A stretch of DNA of 10,695 bases, taken from NCBI GenBank assembly GCA_934845495.1, contig CAKWRB010000030.1:1-10695 (forward strand). Reading direction: 5' to 3'. Under the pieces are notes generated by a model. That model had not been told where the DNA came from, ran no database searches, and worked only from the letters and a program-made list of their open reading frames with translations. Below, one piece after another: positions 5,592 through 10,695 of the stretch. Within the stretch, counting starts at the first letter, position 1; every line of letters begins with the position of its first letter. The DNA is from an uncultured bacterium (GTDB lineage Bacteria > Bacillota > Clostridia > Oscillospirales > Ruminococcaceae). The position numbers and the translations under genes are program-made.

Positions 5592-5620
5592 ATGCCCGAA
5601 AACTTTATCGATTCTCTGTA

Positions 5621-5649
5621 TTGAAGTATAAGCAAGGCCTTGATATAGT
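5621..5649 (+). promoter_or_regulatory. sigma-A promoter of the SIMPL gene pair
   Basis: TTGAAG (5621-5626) and TATAGT (5644-5649) have a 17-bp spacer, giving a start near 5656. It leaves a ~150-nt leader before the ATG at 5809 containing a perfect ATCAGT/ACTGAT stem (5737-5742 and 5754-5759) and smaller stems. I recognise no known riboswitch class in that leader. Confidence 0.65.
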
Positions 5650-5808
5650 GAAGATGAAAGTCTCTTTTTGTGGGAGCAGACAGTTCTTTCGGCGGGAATC
5701 CATTAAAAAGCCGGAATTTCCCAACCGGTGCAGAAAATCAGTCGGTTTTCCACACTGATAGGGTGAAGTGTCGGGGGAGTTCCCGGCAGTGGAAAGGAGC
5801 GAGTTTTT

Positions 5809-6528
5809 ATGAAACATCGACTGTTGGCGTTGGCGGCAGCCGGCGCGCTGTGCCTGTCCCTGTGCGGATTTTCCGGGGAGCAGCCGCTGCCCGATACCAT
5901 CACCGTGCAGGGCACCGGTCTGGTGGAGGCCCGTCCGGACCAGACGGAGTTCTCCGCCGGGGTGCGGGTGACCAGCCCCACAGCAGCGGCGGCGGTGGCT
6001 GCCGGAAGTGAGCAGGCAGCGACGGTGCGCCAGGCGCTGGAGAGCGCCGGTGTTCCGACGGAGAACATCACCACCGAAGCGGTATGGCTGCGGGCACAAT
6101 ACACCTACACCAATGCGGCCCGGATCCGCGACGGCTTCGAGTACCGGATGGAATTCTCGGTGCAGGTGCCGGAGGGGGTAGAGGCTGGAGCGGCGCTGGA
6201 TGCAGCCATTGCCGGCGGAGCCAATTCCACCGGCAGCTTGCAGCAGACCATGGCCGATGCCGATGCCCTCTACAATGAGGCACTGGGGGCTGCGGTGGAA
6301 AGCGCCCGCCAGTCGGCGGAGCAGCTGGCAGCAGCGTCGGGCAAAAAGCTGGGCAAGGCGATCCTCATCACCGAGGAGAGCGACGGAGTGGCCGCCGAGA
6401 GCGACCGCAACAACCCCGACACTGGCGGTGGAGCAGAGCTTATGGGGGCGGTCGAGCAGGATACGGCGATCCTGGCAGGCACCCGGGCGATCCAGGCTCG
6501 GGTCCGGGTCGTCTTTGAGCTGGTATAA
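5809..6528 (+). CDS. SIMPL-domain (DUF541/YggE-like) exported protein 1
   Basis: The protein has 239 residues. A hydrophobic N-terminal signal (residues ~4-20) is followed by the SIMPL domain, recognised from TITVQGTGLVEARPDQTEFSAGV (30-52, read as TITVQGTGLVEA and RPDQTEFSAGV). It continues with the alternating segments AAAVAAGSEQAATVRQAL, GVPTENITTEAV, and AADADALYNEALGAAVESARQSAEQLA-like helices near 149-174, and ends with the strand ARVRVVFEL. C19 follows L-S-L, a poor lipobox, so secretion or anchoring is unclear. Family knowledge: SIMPL proteins are extracytoplasmic and linked to stress and IRAK-like signalling in some organisms, with no settled biochemical role. Start: AAAGGAG lies 9 nt before ATG. 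It forms a pair with the next gene, 15 bp downstream. Confidence 0.85.
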   Translation: MKHRLLALAAAGALCLSLCGFSGEQPLPDTITVQGTGLVEARPDQTEFSAGVRVTSPTAAAAVAAGSEQAATVRQALESAGVPTENITTEAVWLRAQYTYTNAARIRDGFEYRMEFSVQVPEGVEAGAALDAAIAGGANSTGSLQQTMADADALYNEALGAAVESARQSAEQLAAASGKKLGKAILITEESDGVAAESDRNNPDTGGGAELMGAVEQDTAILAGTRAIQARVRVVFELV

Positions 6529-6543
6529 GGAGGGGGAACAGGC

Positions 6544-7224
6544 ATGAAACGGAAAATTATGGCAATGCTGACAGCCGGGCTGCTGGTGCTGGGCCTGGCC
6601 GGCTGCGGTGCCCAGTCCACCGCCCAGACCCCACCGGAGAGCGTGACCGCCGGCGGTGCCGGCAAGGCCACCGCTGCTGCCGATGTGGCGGAGCTCTCCC
6701 TGGGGGTGGAGTCCGAGGGCGGCTCCACCGAGGCCGTACGGCAGAAGAATGCCGAGGCGGTGCAGGCCGCCGTGGAGTTTCTCACCGGTATGGGAGTGGC
6801 CGAGGCGGATATCCGCACCGACTCGGTGAATCTGAGTGAACGCTATGGCGGCGGCTATGAGATGTCCACCCGGATCACTGTGCTGGTCCGGGAGCTGGGC
6901 CGTGCCGGAGAGGCTATCGACGGGGTGGTGAATGCCGGCGTCAACGAGATATACAGCGTGGAATACGGTGTGGCGGACGAGGCCGCTCTGTACAAGCAGG
7001 CGCTGGAGCTTGCCGCCGCCGATGCCAGGGAGTCCGCCCAGAAGATGGCCGAGGCCGCCGGGCGCACCCTGGGCGAGGTGATCGCCGTGGAGGAGGACTC
7101 CTACGGTGGGGCAGAACTGGTGCGCCAGCAGGCAGAGGACGGCAGCTTTGTCCAGGGGATCCCCTCCTCGCCGGGGGACCTGAGCGTCACCGCCGAGGTG
7201 CGGGTGACCTATGAACTGAAATAG
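6544..7224 (+). CDS. SIMPL-domain lipoprotein 2
   Basis: The protein has 226 residues, with a clear lipoprotein signal ending LAGC (C21) and then a SIMPL domain from ~31 to the end. Its features parallel gene 1: AGKATAAADVAELSLGVESEG, given here as AGKATAAADVAEL plus SLGVESEG (40-59), a GMGVAEADIRTDSVNL segment, a helical ALYKQALELAAADARESAQK region, and a final VTAEVRVTYEL strand. The two look like diverged tandem paralogues. The ribosome site GGAGGGGG lies 10 nt before ATG 6544, and the 15-bp gap makes one transcript likely. The mature protein should be tethered to the outer face of the membrane. Its function is unknown. Confidence 0.87.
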   Translation: MKRKIMAMLTAGLLVLGLAGCGAQSTAQTPPESVTAGGAGKATAAADVAELSLGVESEGGSTEAVRQKNAEAVQAAVEFLTGMGVAEADIRTDSVNLSERYGGGYEMSTRITVLVRELGRAGEAIDGVVNAGVNEIYSVEYGVADEAALYKQALELAAADARESAQKMAEAAGRTLGEVIAVEEDSYGGAELVRQQAEDGSFVQGIPSSPGDLSVTAEVRVTYELK

Positions 7225-7248
7225 CCCCCGGATTTTCCCCGGAGGCAG

Positions 7249-7288
7249 AAAAACCCCCCGGTGTTCCTGTGCGGAGCGCCGGGGGGTT
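7249..7288 (-). terminator. distal minus-strand terminator hairpin
   Basis: AACCCCCCGG (7252-7261) pairs with CCGGGGGGTT (7279-7288). On the minus strand the stem is followed by a T5 run (complement of 7249-7253). On the plus strand no T-run follows. It would act as a backup stop for proC transcripts. Confidence 0.6.
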
Positions 7289-7296
7289 CTGCATAA

Positions 7297-7346
7297 CCGG
7301 GTTTTCCACAATTTGAACGGTCCTTCGTGGAAAATCCGGCCTTTTT
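7297..7346 (+). terminator. terminator of the SIMPL operon
   Basis: CCGGGTTTTCCAC (7297-7309) pairs with GTGGAAAATCCGG (7327-7339), 13 bp with one G-U pair and a 17-nt loop, then CC and five T. Confidence 0.78.
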
Positions 7347-7362
7347 ATTCGGGCGATGCGGC

Positions 7363-7402
7363 AAAGAAAAACCCGGCTGTTCCGAAGGGGCAGCCGGGTT
7401 TT
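7363..7402 (-). terminator. primary terminator of proC
   Basis: AAAACCCGGCTG (7368-7379) pairs with CAGCCGGGTTTT (7391-7402) perfectly over 12 bp. On the minus strand TTTTTCTTT follows. The stem starts 20 nt after the proC stop. The plus strand has a T4 run, so some bidirectional action is possible. Confidence 0.85.
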
Positions 7403-7421
7403 CGGTTCGCTGAAAGATGGG

Positions 7422-8204
7422 TTATGCGTTGGCGCTGGCAGCGTCCACAGCGTCGATCATGGCAGAACGAACACCGGCATCTTCCAGGGCACGGACACCG
7501 CGGATGGTGGTGCCGCCGGGCGAGCAGATGTTGTCCTTGAGCTGGCCGGGGTGCATCTTGGTCTCCAGCATCATGGTGCCGGCGCCGATCATCATCTGGG
7601 CTACCAGCTCATAGGCCATCTGACGGGGAACGCCGTAGTATACGCCGCCGTCAGCCAGACCCTCTGCGATCACATAGAGGAAAGCAGGGCCGCAGCCGGT
7701 GAGGGTGGAGGTGCCGTTCATGATCTTCTGGGAAACCACCAGGTAGCGGCCGATGGCCGAGAACAGGTCACGGGCATAGTCCTGCTCCTCCTGGGTGAAG
7801 GTGCTGCCCTCTTCGGCGATGGCAATGCCTTCGCCCACCATGCAGGTGGTGTTGGGCAGTACGAACAGGGCACGGGCGGATTCGGGCAGAACGGTCAGCA
7901 GCTTAGCGGTGGGCCAGCCCGATGCAATGGACAGGACGGCCTTGCCGCAGAGGGCATCGCCCATGTCGGCCACAACGCTCTCGATCACATTGGGCTTGAC
8001 AGCCAGCATGACCATGTCGGCCTGACGGGCAGCTTCCGCAGCCGAAGCAGCAGGGGTAAGGCCGGTTTCGGCGGCCACTTCTTCCAGACGGGCGGTGTTG
8101 ATGTCGTAGGCGATGAGATCGGCGGGATTGAAGAATCCACGGTCACAGCCGCCCTTGAGAATGGCATAGGCCATGTTGCCCATACCGATGAATGCCAGTT
8201 TCAT
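7422..8204 (-). CDS. proC: pyrroline-5-carboxylate reductase
   Basis: The protein has 260 residues, the usual length for the family. It catalyses the last step of proline synthesis, reducing 1-pyrroline-5-carboxylate with NAD(P)H in the cytosol. The N-terminal Rossmann fold has FIGMGNM (5-11), the nucleotide-domain motif AVKP (68-71) and PNTT (117-120). The C-terminal dimer domain has LTGCGPAF (168-175, in place of the common SGSGPAY) and the family hallmark DNICSPGGTTIRG (224-236). No residue loss is obvious. Start: ATG 8204 has AAGGAGG about 9 nt upstream; the longer in-frame reading would begin inside the leader. The gene follows spoIIID on the same strand but has its own promoter (8335-8363) and a hairpin-rich 5' leader. 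No proA or proB is in the window. Confidence 0.95.
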   Translation of the reverse strand: MKLAFIGMGNMAYAILKGGCDRGFFNPADLIAYDINTARLEEVAAETGLTPAASAAEAARQADMVMLAVKPNVIESVVADMGDALCGKAVLSIASGWPTAKLLTVLPESARALFVLPNTTCMVGEGIAIAEEGSTFTQEEQDYARDLFSAIGRYLVVSQKIMNGTSTLTGCGPAFLYVIAEGLADGGVYYGVPRQMAYELVAQMMIGAGTMMLETKMHPGQLKDNICSPGGTTIRGVRALEDAGVRSAMIDAVDAASANA

Positions 8205-8240
8205 ACAACAGTTCCTCCTTGTGGTGACAGATATTGGGGA

Positions 8241-8314
8241 TCGGCGCAGCGCGCCGAGAGCATTCTGCCATGCAGCGCCAGAACATAGTGGGATCGCCAA
8301 TGAGAAAAATTGGC
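8241..8314 (-). other. structured 5' leader of proC
   Basis: The ~124-nt leader contains three perfect hairpins: GCCAAT/ATTGGC with a 7-nt loop (8296-8314), CTGC/GCAG with a 3-nt loop (8265-8275) and TCGGCGC/GCGCCGA with a 3-nt loop (8241-8257). None has a T-run, and none covers the ribosome site near 8214-8219. T-box hallmarks were not seen. A regulatory role is a guess; they may only stabilise the mRNA. Confidence 0.5.
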
Positions 8315-8334
8315 ATCATGGCTGCTCTGCAGCT

Positions 8335-8363
8335 ATTATACCAGCCCGATCACCGAAACACAA
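8335..8363 (-). promoter_or_regulatory. extended -10 promoter of proC
   Basis: On the minus strand, TTGTGT (8358-8363) and consensus TATAAT (8335-8340) are 17 bp apart, with TGG before the -10 making it an extended -10 element. It lies 6 bp after the spoIIID stop codon, so proC need not depend on sporulation. Confidence 0.75.
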
Positions 8364-8368
8364 GAAGG

Positions 8369-8632
8369 TCAGCGCATCCTCTTTCGCAGCCGGCTGTATT
8401 TTTCCCGGGTGGCCTCGCCGCCCCGCAGGTGCCGTTCGCTGCGGTTCTTCATCAGTACGGCGTGGACGCTCTGCCACAGCTCGGGGCTCAGCCGGGCCAG
8501 CCGCTCGGTGACATCCTTATGCACCAGGCTTTTGGAAAAGCCAAAGGCGGCAGCCGTGCTGCGCACCGTCGCCCCATGCTCCACAATGTATTGCCCCAGC
8601 ATCAGGGCGCGGTCCTCCGGGATACCCTTCAT
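8369..8632 (-). CDS. spoIIID: sporulation transcriptional regulator SpoIIID
   Basis: The protein has 87 residues and is the mother-cell DNA-binding regulator of mid-to-late sporulation. It matches SpoIIID throughout: LGQYIVEHGATVRSTA (12-27), the recognition helix GFSKSLVHKDVTERL (31-45), RHLRGGEATREKY (67-79) and a basic C-terminal tail ending RLRKRMR. In the family the helix-turn-helix and the basic tail both contact DNA. Start: ATG 8632 aligns with the short N-terminus of clostridial SpoIIID proteins and has GGAGGAGGG upstream. An earlier in-frame ATG (8659) lies only about 5 nt from the predicted transcript start and has no ribosome site. A sigma-E-like promoter sits at 8672-8701. No terminator separates it from proC. 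Confidence 0.94.
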   Translation of the reverse strand: MKGIPEDRALMLGQYIVEHGATVRSTAAAFGFSKSLVHKDVTERLARLSPELWQSVHAVLMKNRSERHLRGGEATREKYSRLRKRMR

Positions 8633-8671
8633 GGCAGAAATGCCCTCCTCCGAAAACATCGTTCTGCTTTG

Positions 8672-8701
8672 AATGTATGCCGGCAGTCCGGTGGATATGT
8701 G
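8672..8701 (-). promoter_or_regulatory. sigma-E-type promoter of spoIIID
   Basis: On the minus strand, CACATATC (8694-8701) and CATACATT (8672-8679) are 14 bp apart. This matches the -35 (ATAT core) and -10 (CATACAnT) pattern of mother-cell sigma-E promoters, the known controller of spoIIID in Bacillus and clostridia. The start would be near 8664. Confidence 0.75.
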
Positions 8702-8713
8702 GAATCCGGTGGA
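8687..8713. repeat. direct repeat TCCGGTGGA x2 at 18-bp period
   Basis: TCCGGTGGA occurs at 8687-8695 and 8705-8713, within the divergent spoIIID/nucleoside hydrolase promoter region. The first copy touches the spoIIID -35 element. It may be a binding site; this is inference. Confidence 0.45.
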
Positions 8714-8722
8714 GAAAATCCC

Positions 8723-8752
8723 TTGCGGAGGACGGCGGGGATTTGATATAGT
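8723..8752 (+). promoter_or_regulatory. sigma-A promoter of the nucleoside hydrolase gene
   Basis: TTGCGG (8723-8728) and TATAGT (8747-8752) are 18 bp apart. The leader carries a small GCCCG/CGGGC hairpin before the ribosome site GGAGG (8791-8795). Confidence 0.62.
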
Positions 8753-8807
8753 AGGAGACAGAAGAAGCCCGGCGCACGGGCCTGAAAAAAGGAGGAACCA
8801 GAGATCC

Positions 8808-9767
8808 ATGAGAAAGATCATCATCGACACCGATCCCGGCATTGACGATGCCGCCGCCATAGCCATTGCCATGTTCAGCCCCCAGTTGGATGTGCAGCTC
8901 ATCACCACCGTTTCCGGCAATGTGAGCGTGGAAAAGACCACCCACAATGCTCTGCGCCTGATGACCCTGTGGAATTCCCCGGTCCCGGTGGCAGCCGGTG
9001 CCTCCCGGCCGCTGGCCGGGACACTGGTCGATGGCGGAGACACCCACGGCGAATCGGGCATGGACGGCTTTGCCTTTGAAGAGGTCACCGCCCGTCCGGT
9101 GAAGCTCCACGCGGTGGAGGCCATGCGCCGGGTGCTGGAGCGCAGCGAGGAAAAGGTGACGCTGGTGCCCATCGGGCCGCTCACCAACCTGGCACTGCTC
9201 TTTGTCCAGTACCCCGAAGTCAAGGAGAAGATCGAGGAGATCGTCCTCATGGGCGGCGCCTTCCTCCGGGGCAATATCACCCCGGTGGCGGAGTTCAACA
9301 TCTATGTGGACCCCGAGGCGGCGGATATCGTGTTCCGCTCCGGTCTGCCCATTGTGATGTGCGGGCTGGAACTGGCCAACATGGCCCGGATCACCGGCCC
9401 GATGGTGGATGCCATCCGGCAGAACAACCCCACCGCCGATATGGTCTACCGGCTGTTTGAACACTACCGGGACGGCGACCTGGAAACCGGACTCAATATG
9501 TTCGATTCCACCGCTGTGGGCTACCTGCTGGCGCCGGAGCTGTACACTACGGTGGACTGCTTCGTGGGCATCGAAACGGCTTCGCCCCTCACCCGGGGTA
9601 TGACCGTCTGCGACCTGGAGAACCGCCTGGGCCGCACCCCCAATGCAAAGGTCTGCACCGCTGTGGACCCTGCCGGCTTCCAGAAGCTGTTCCTGGATGC
9701 CCTGGCCTCGGCCAACGGCATACCGGAGAACCCCACCGCCGCCCTGTGGCTTTACGACGAGGAATAA
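8808..9767 (+). CDS. inosine/uridine-preferring nucleoside hydrolase family protein
   Basis: The protein has 319 residues, a typical length. The family cleaves the N-glycosidic bond of ribonucleosides to ribose and free base in nucleoside salvage, using a bound Ca2+. The calcium/ribose motif DTDPGIDDA is at 7-15, TVSGN at 34-38, VPIGPLTNLALL at 120-131, MGGAF at 148-152 and AEFNIYVDPEAA at 161-172. The distal motif that usually reads HD (leaving-group His and Ca2+-binding Asp) reads F232-D233 (NMFDSTAVGYL), so the metal Asp is kept but the His is Phe; substrate choice or rate may differ. No signal peptide is seen, so it is cytosolic. Start: ATG 8808 gives the family N-terminus MRKIIIDTDPG; the ribosome site is 12 nt upstream, a little far. 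It is a single-gene unit with its own promoter and terminator, divergent from spoIIID. Confidence 0.93.
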   Translation: MRKIIIDTDPGIDDAAAIAIAMFSPQLDVQLITTVSGNVSVEKTTHNALRLMTLWNSPVPVAAGASRPLAGTLVDGGDTHGESGMDGFAFEEVTARPVKLHAVEAMRRVLERSEEKVTLVPIGPLTNLALLFVQYPEVKEKIEEIVLMGGAFLRGNITPVAEFNIYVDPEAADIVFRSGLPIVMCGLELANMARITGPMVDAIRQNNPTADMVYRLFEHYRDGDLETGLNMFDSTAVGYLLAPELYTTVDCFVGIETASPLTRGMTVCDLENRLGRTPNAKVCTAVDPAGFQKLFLDALASANGIPENPTAALWLYDEE

Positions 9768-9787
9768 GCTGCTCCATTAAAACAGAA

Positions 9788-9830
9788 TACCCCGCTGCAC
9801 GGCTTCGGATGTGCAGCGGGGTACTTTTTT
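9788..9830 (+). terminator. terminator of the nucleoside hydrolase gene
   Basis: A perfect 13-bp stem (9788-9800 with 9811-9823) has a 10-nt loop containing CTTCGG, followed by C and six T. Confidence 0.93.
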
Positions 9831-9850
9831 GTTTGCAGGCTGTTGGAGAG

Positions 9851-9885
9851 AAAAACCTGCCGCCCGGCTCAAAGGGCGGCAGGTT
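9851..9885 (-). terminator. terminator of the binding-protein gene
   Basis: CCTGCCGCCC (9856-9865) pairs with GGGCGGCAGG (9874-9883). On the minus strand five T follow (complement of 9851-9855). It is 6 nt after the stop codon at 9891. Confidence 0.88.
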
Positions 9886-9890
9886 GGAAA

Positions 9891-10695
9891 TCAGGCTTCA
9901 GATCCGGCAGAGGAACTCTCCTCGGTTTCCGGCGCGGCGTCGTCCGGTTGTTCCGGTGCCTCGTCCGGCTCCGACTCGCCGGAGGGAAGATAGCCCATCG
10001 AGGCCGCGGAGCTCTCCCAGGGCTGGCCCGGCTCCTCGTGGACAAAGGCCTCGGGGTAGAGCAGAGTGCCCATCGTCCAGAGGGTGTCCAGCAGGTCGGG
10101 GCTCTGGCGTTCCAGATTTTCCGGGCTGATCTCATAGATGGCGCCGGTCTTTCCGGCATTGGTGGTCTTGTAGCAGGCCGAACCGGCAATGGCCTCCCGG
10201 GAGAGCATTCCGTTGTAGAAGATCACATCGGGGTTCAGCTCCACTTCCTTCTCCTTGGGGTAGGTGTAGCCGGTGTAGTCGGCGCCCCAGCTCCGGGTGC
10301 CGAGGAAGTCGAGCAGATATCCCTCGAAGCTGTCGCCGGTGGCCATCTGCAGCAGCTCCCCGGCCAGATAGACGGTGGAGGGCTCGCTGCCGGCGGCCTC
10401 GTCCAGGCAGGTGCGGATCTCGCCCAGCTTGTGGTCGAAGGGCACCAGAGCCTGTTCAGCCATGGAGGCACCGGTCTCCTCGCCGTACAGCAGCCGGAAC
10501 AGGTCCACATAGTTCCGGCGCACGCCGTCCAGGTCGGCGGCCGGGGCAATCACCACAAAGTCGATGTTGGCCTGCTGCAGTTCCAGCGCAACCGAGTCGG
10601 TGGGCTGGGCGGTCATCAGCACCAGGTCTGCCCCCAGTTTTTTGATGGCATCAATGTCCGGCAGCTGCTGGGTGCCGGCCCGGGGATAGTTGTAG
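9891..10695 (-). CDS. ABC substrate-binding protein, iron-chelate/cobalamin type (5' partial)
   Basis: 267 C-terminal residues are visible; the signal peptide and N-terminal lobe are outside the right edge. The visible part begins YNYPRAGTQQLPDIDAIKKL, then GADLVLMTAQPTDS, ANIDFVVIAP, a long helix region and EVELNPDVIFYN, which follow the second half of the Peripla_BP_2 fold (FepB/BtuF/FhuD-like): a lobe, a long connecting helix and a second lobe ending in the NPDVI motif. Such proteins deliver siderophore-iron, haem or corrinoids to a membrane transporter. The last ~30 residues are an acidic Ser/Glu/Pro/Ala tail (from GESEPDE to the end) unlike the folded domain. Transporter genes are not downstream, as a terminator follows; they may lie upstream beyond the window. 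The ligand cannot be told. Confidence 0.75.
   Translation of the reverse strand, partial: YNYPRAGTQQLPDIDAIKKLGADLVLMTAQPTDSVALELQQANIDFVVIAPAADLDGVRRNYVDLFRLLYGEETGASMAEQALVPFDHKLGEIRTCLDEAAGSEPSTVYLAGELLQMATGDSFEGYLLDFLGTRSWGADYTGYTYPKEKEVELNPDVIFYNGMLSREAIAGSACYKTTNAGKTGAIYEISPENLERQSPDLLDTLWTMGTLLYPEAFVHEEPGQPWESSAASMGYLPSGESEPDEAPEQPDDAAPETEESSSAGSEA

Noticed and set aside
5362..5595. 6S RNA, tmRNA or T-box interpretation of the structured transcript
   Set aside because: No closing 5'/3' stem of 6S RNA, no tmRNA ends and no T-box AGGGUGG-type motif; the purine riboswitch consensus explains the core directly.
5592..5624. Ten-codon frame MPENFIDSLY after the second terminator
   Set aside because: It starts directly after the T-run of the terminator and has no Shine-Dalgarno sequence; considered as a riboswitch-controlled small peptide but not supported.
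5471..5758. 95-codon open frame on the plus strand after the riboswitch aptamer
   Set aside because: It runs through both terminators and a promoter and has no ribosome site or recognisable domain.
5605..7311. 568-codon open frame on the minus strand
   Set aside because: It is the antisense shadow of the two SIMPL genes in GC-rich DNA; the translation is low-complexity Gly/His/Leu-rich with no recognisable domain, and the plus-strand genes have signals, ribosome sites and motifs.
7356..8288. 310-codon plus-strand frame opposite proC
   Set aside because: Antisense shadow; proC matches its family across the full length on the other strand.

Overview
The window looks like chromosomal DNA of a GC-rich, low-G+C-type-promoter Firmicute. 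The best guess is a gut-type clostridium of the Oscillospiraceae/Ruminococcaceae kind. The reasons are strong AGGAGG ribosome sites, sigma-A promoters, intrinsic hairpin-plus-T terminators after almost every unit, an Lsa-type ABC-F protein, a YtrA-like GntR/ABC operon and the sporulation regulator SpoIIID. No phage, insertion sequence, CRISPR array, tRNA or rRNA is seen. The genes at both ends are cut by the window edges.

Layout, left to right. (1) The C-terminal two thirds of an Lsa-type ABC-F ribosome-protection protein (+). (2) A converging HTH regulator with a desulfoferrodoxin-like C-terminus (-). (3) Diverging from it, a membrane-anchored NusG domain II protein started by TTG and a GerMN-like lipoprotein (+). 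(4) 3006-3320 has no protein gene. It holds the lipoprotein terminator, a probable 104-nt small RNA on the minus strand with a perfect TTGACA/TATAAT promoter, a perfect 11-bp inverted repeat and the terminator of the next operon. (5) A three-gene minus operon: GntR repressor, ABC ATPase, ABC-2 permease, with a dyad-rich operator at its promoter. (6) 5235-5808 has no protein gene. It holds the GntR promoter/operator, a divergent promoter, a purine (guanine-type) riboswitch aptamer, two tandem terminators, a further promoter and an unexplained ~150-nt leader. (7) Two tandem SIMPL-domain secreted proteins (+). (8) proC (-) with a hairpin-rich leader and its own promoter. (9) spoIIID (-) behind a good sigma-E-type promoter. 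(10) A divergent nucleoside hydrolase (+). (11) The C-terminal part of a periplasmic-binding-protein-like lipoprotein (-), probably metal-chelate or cobalamin type.

The main points to check lie between the genes. The guanine-type riboswitch has a complete promoter, aptamer and terminator but no purine gene behind it. The predicted small RNA shows two near-duplicate hairpins, both with UUACCC in the loop, joined by a linker carrying CCUCCC. That pattern is expected of an RNA that pairs with Shine-Dalgarno sequences. All promoter, RNA and fold calls were made by eye and are inference; gene calls rest on recognisable protein motifs.
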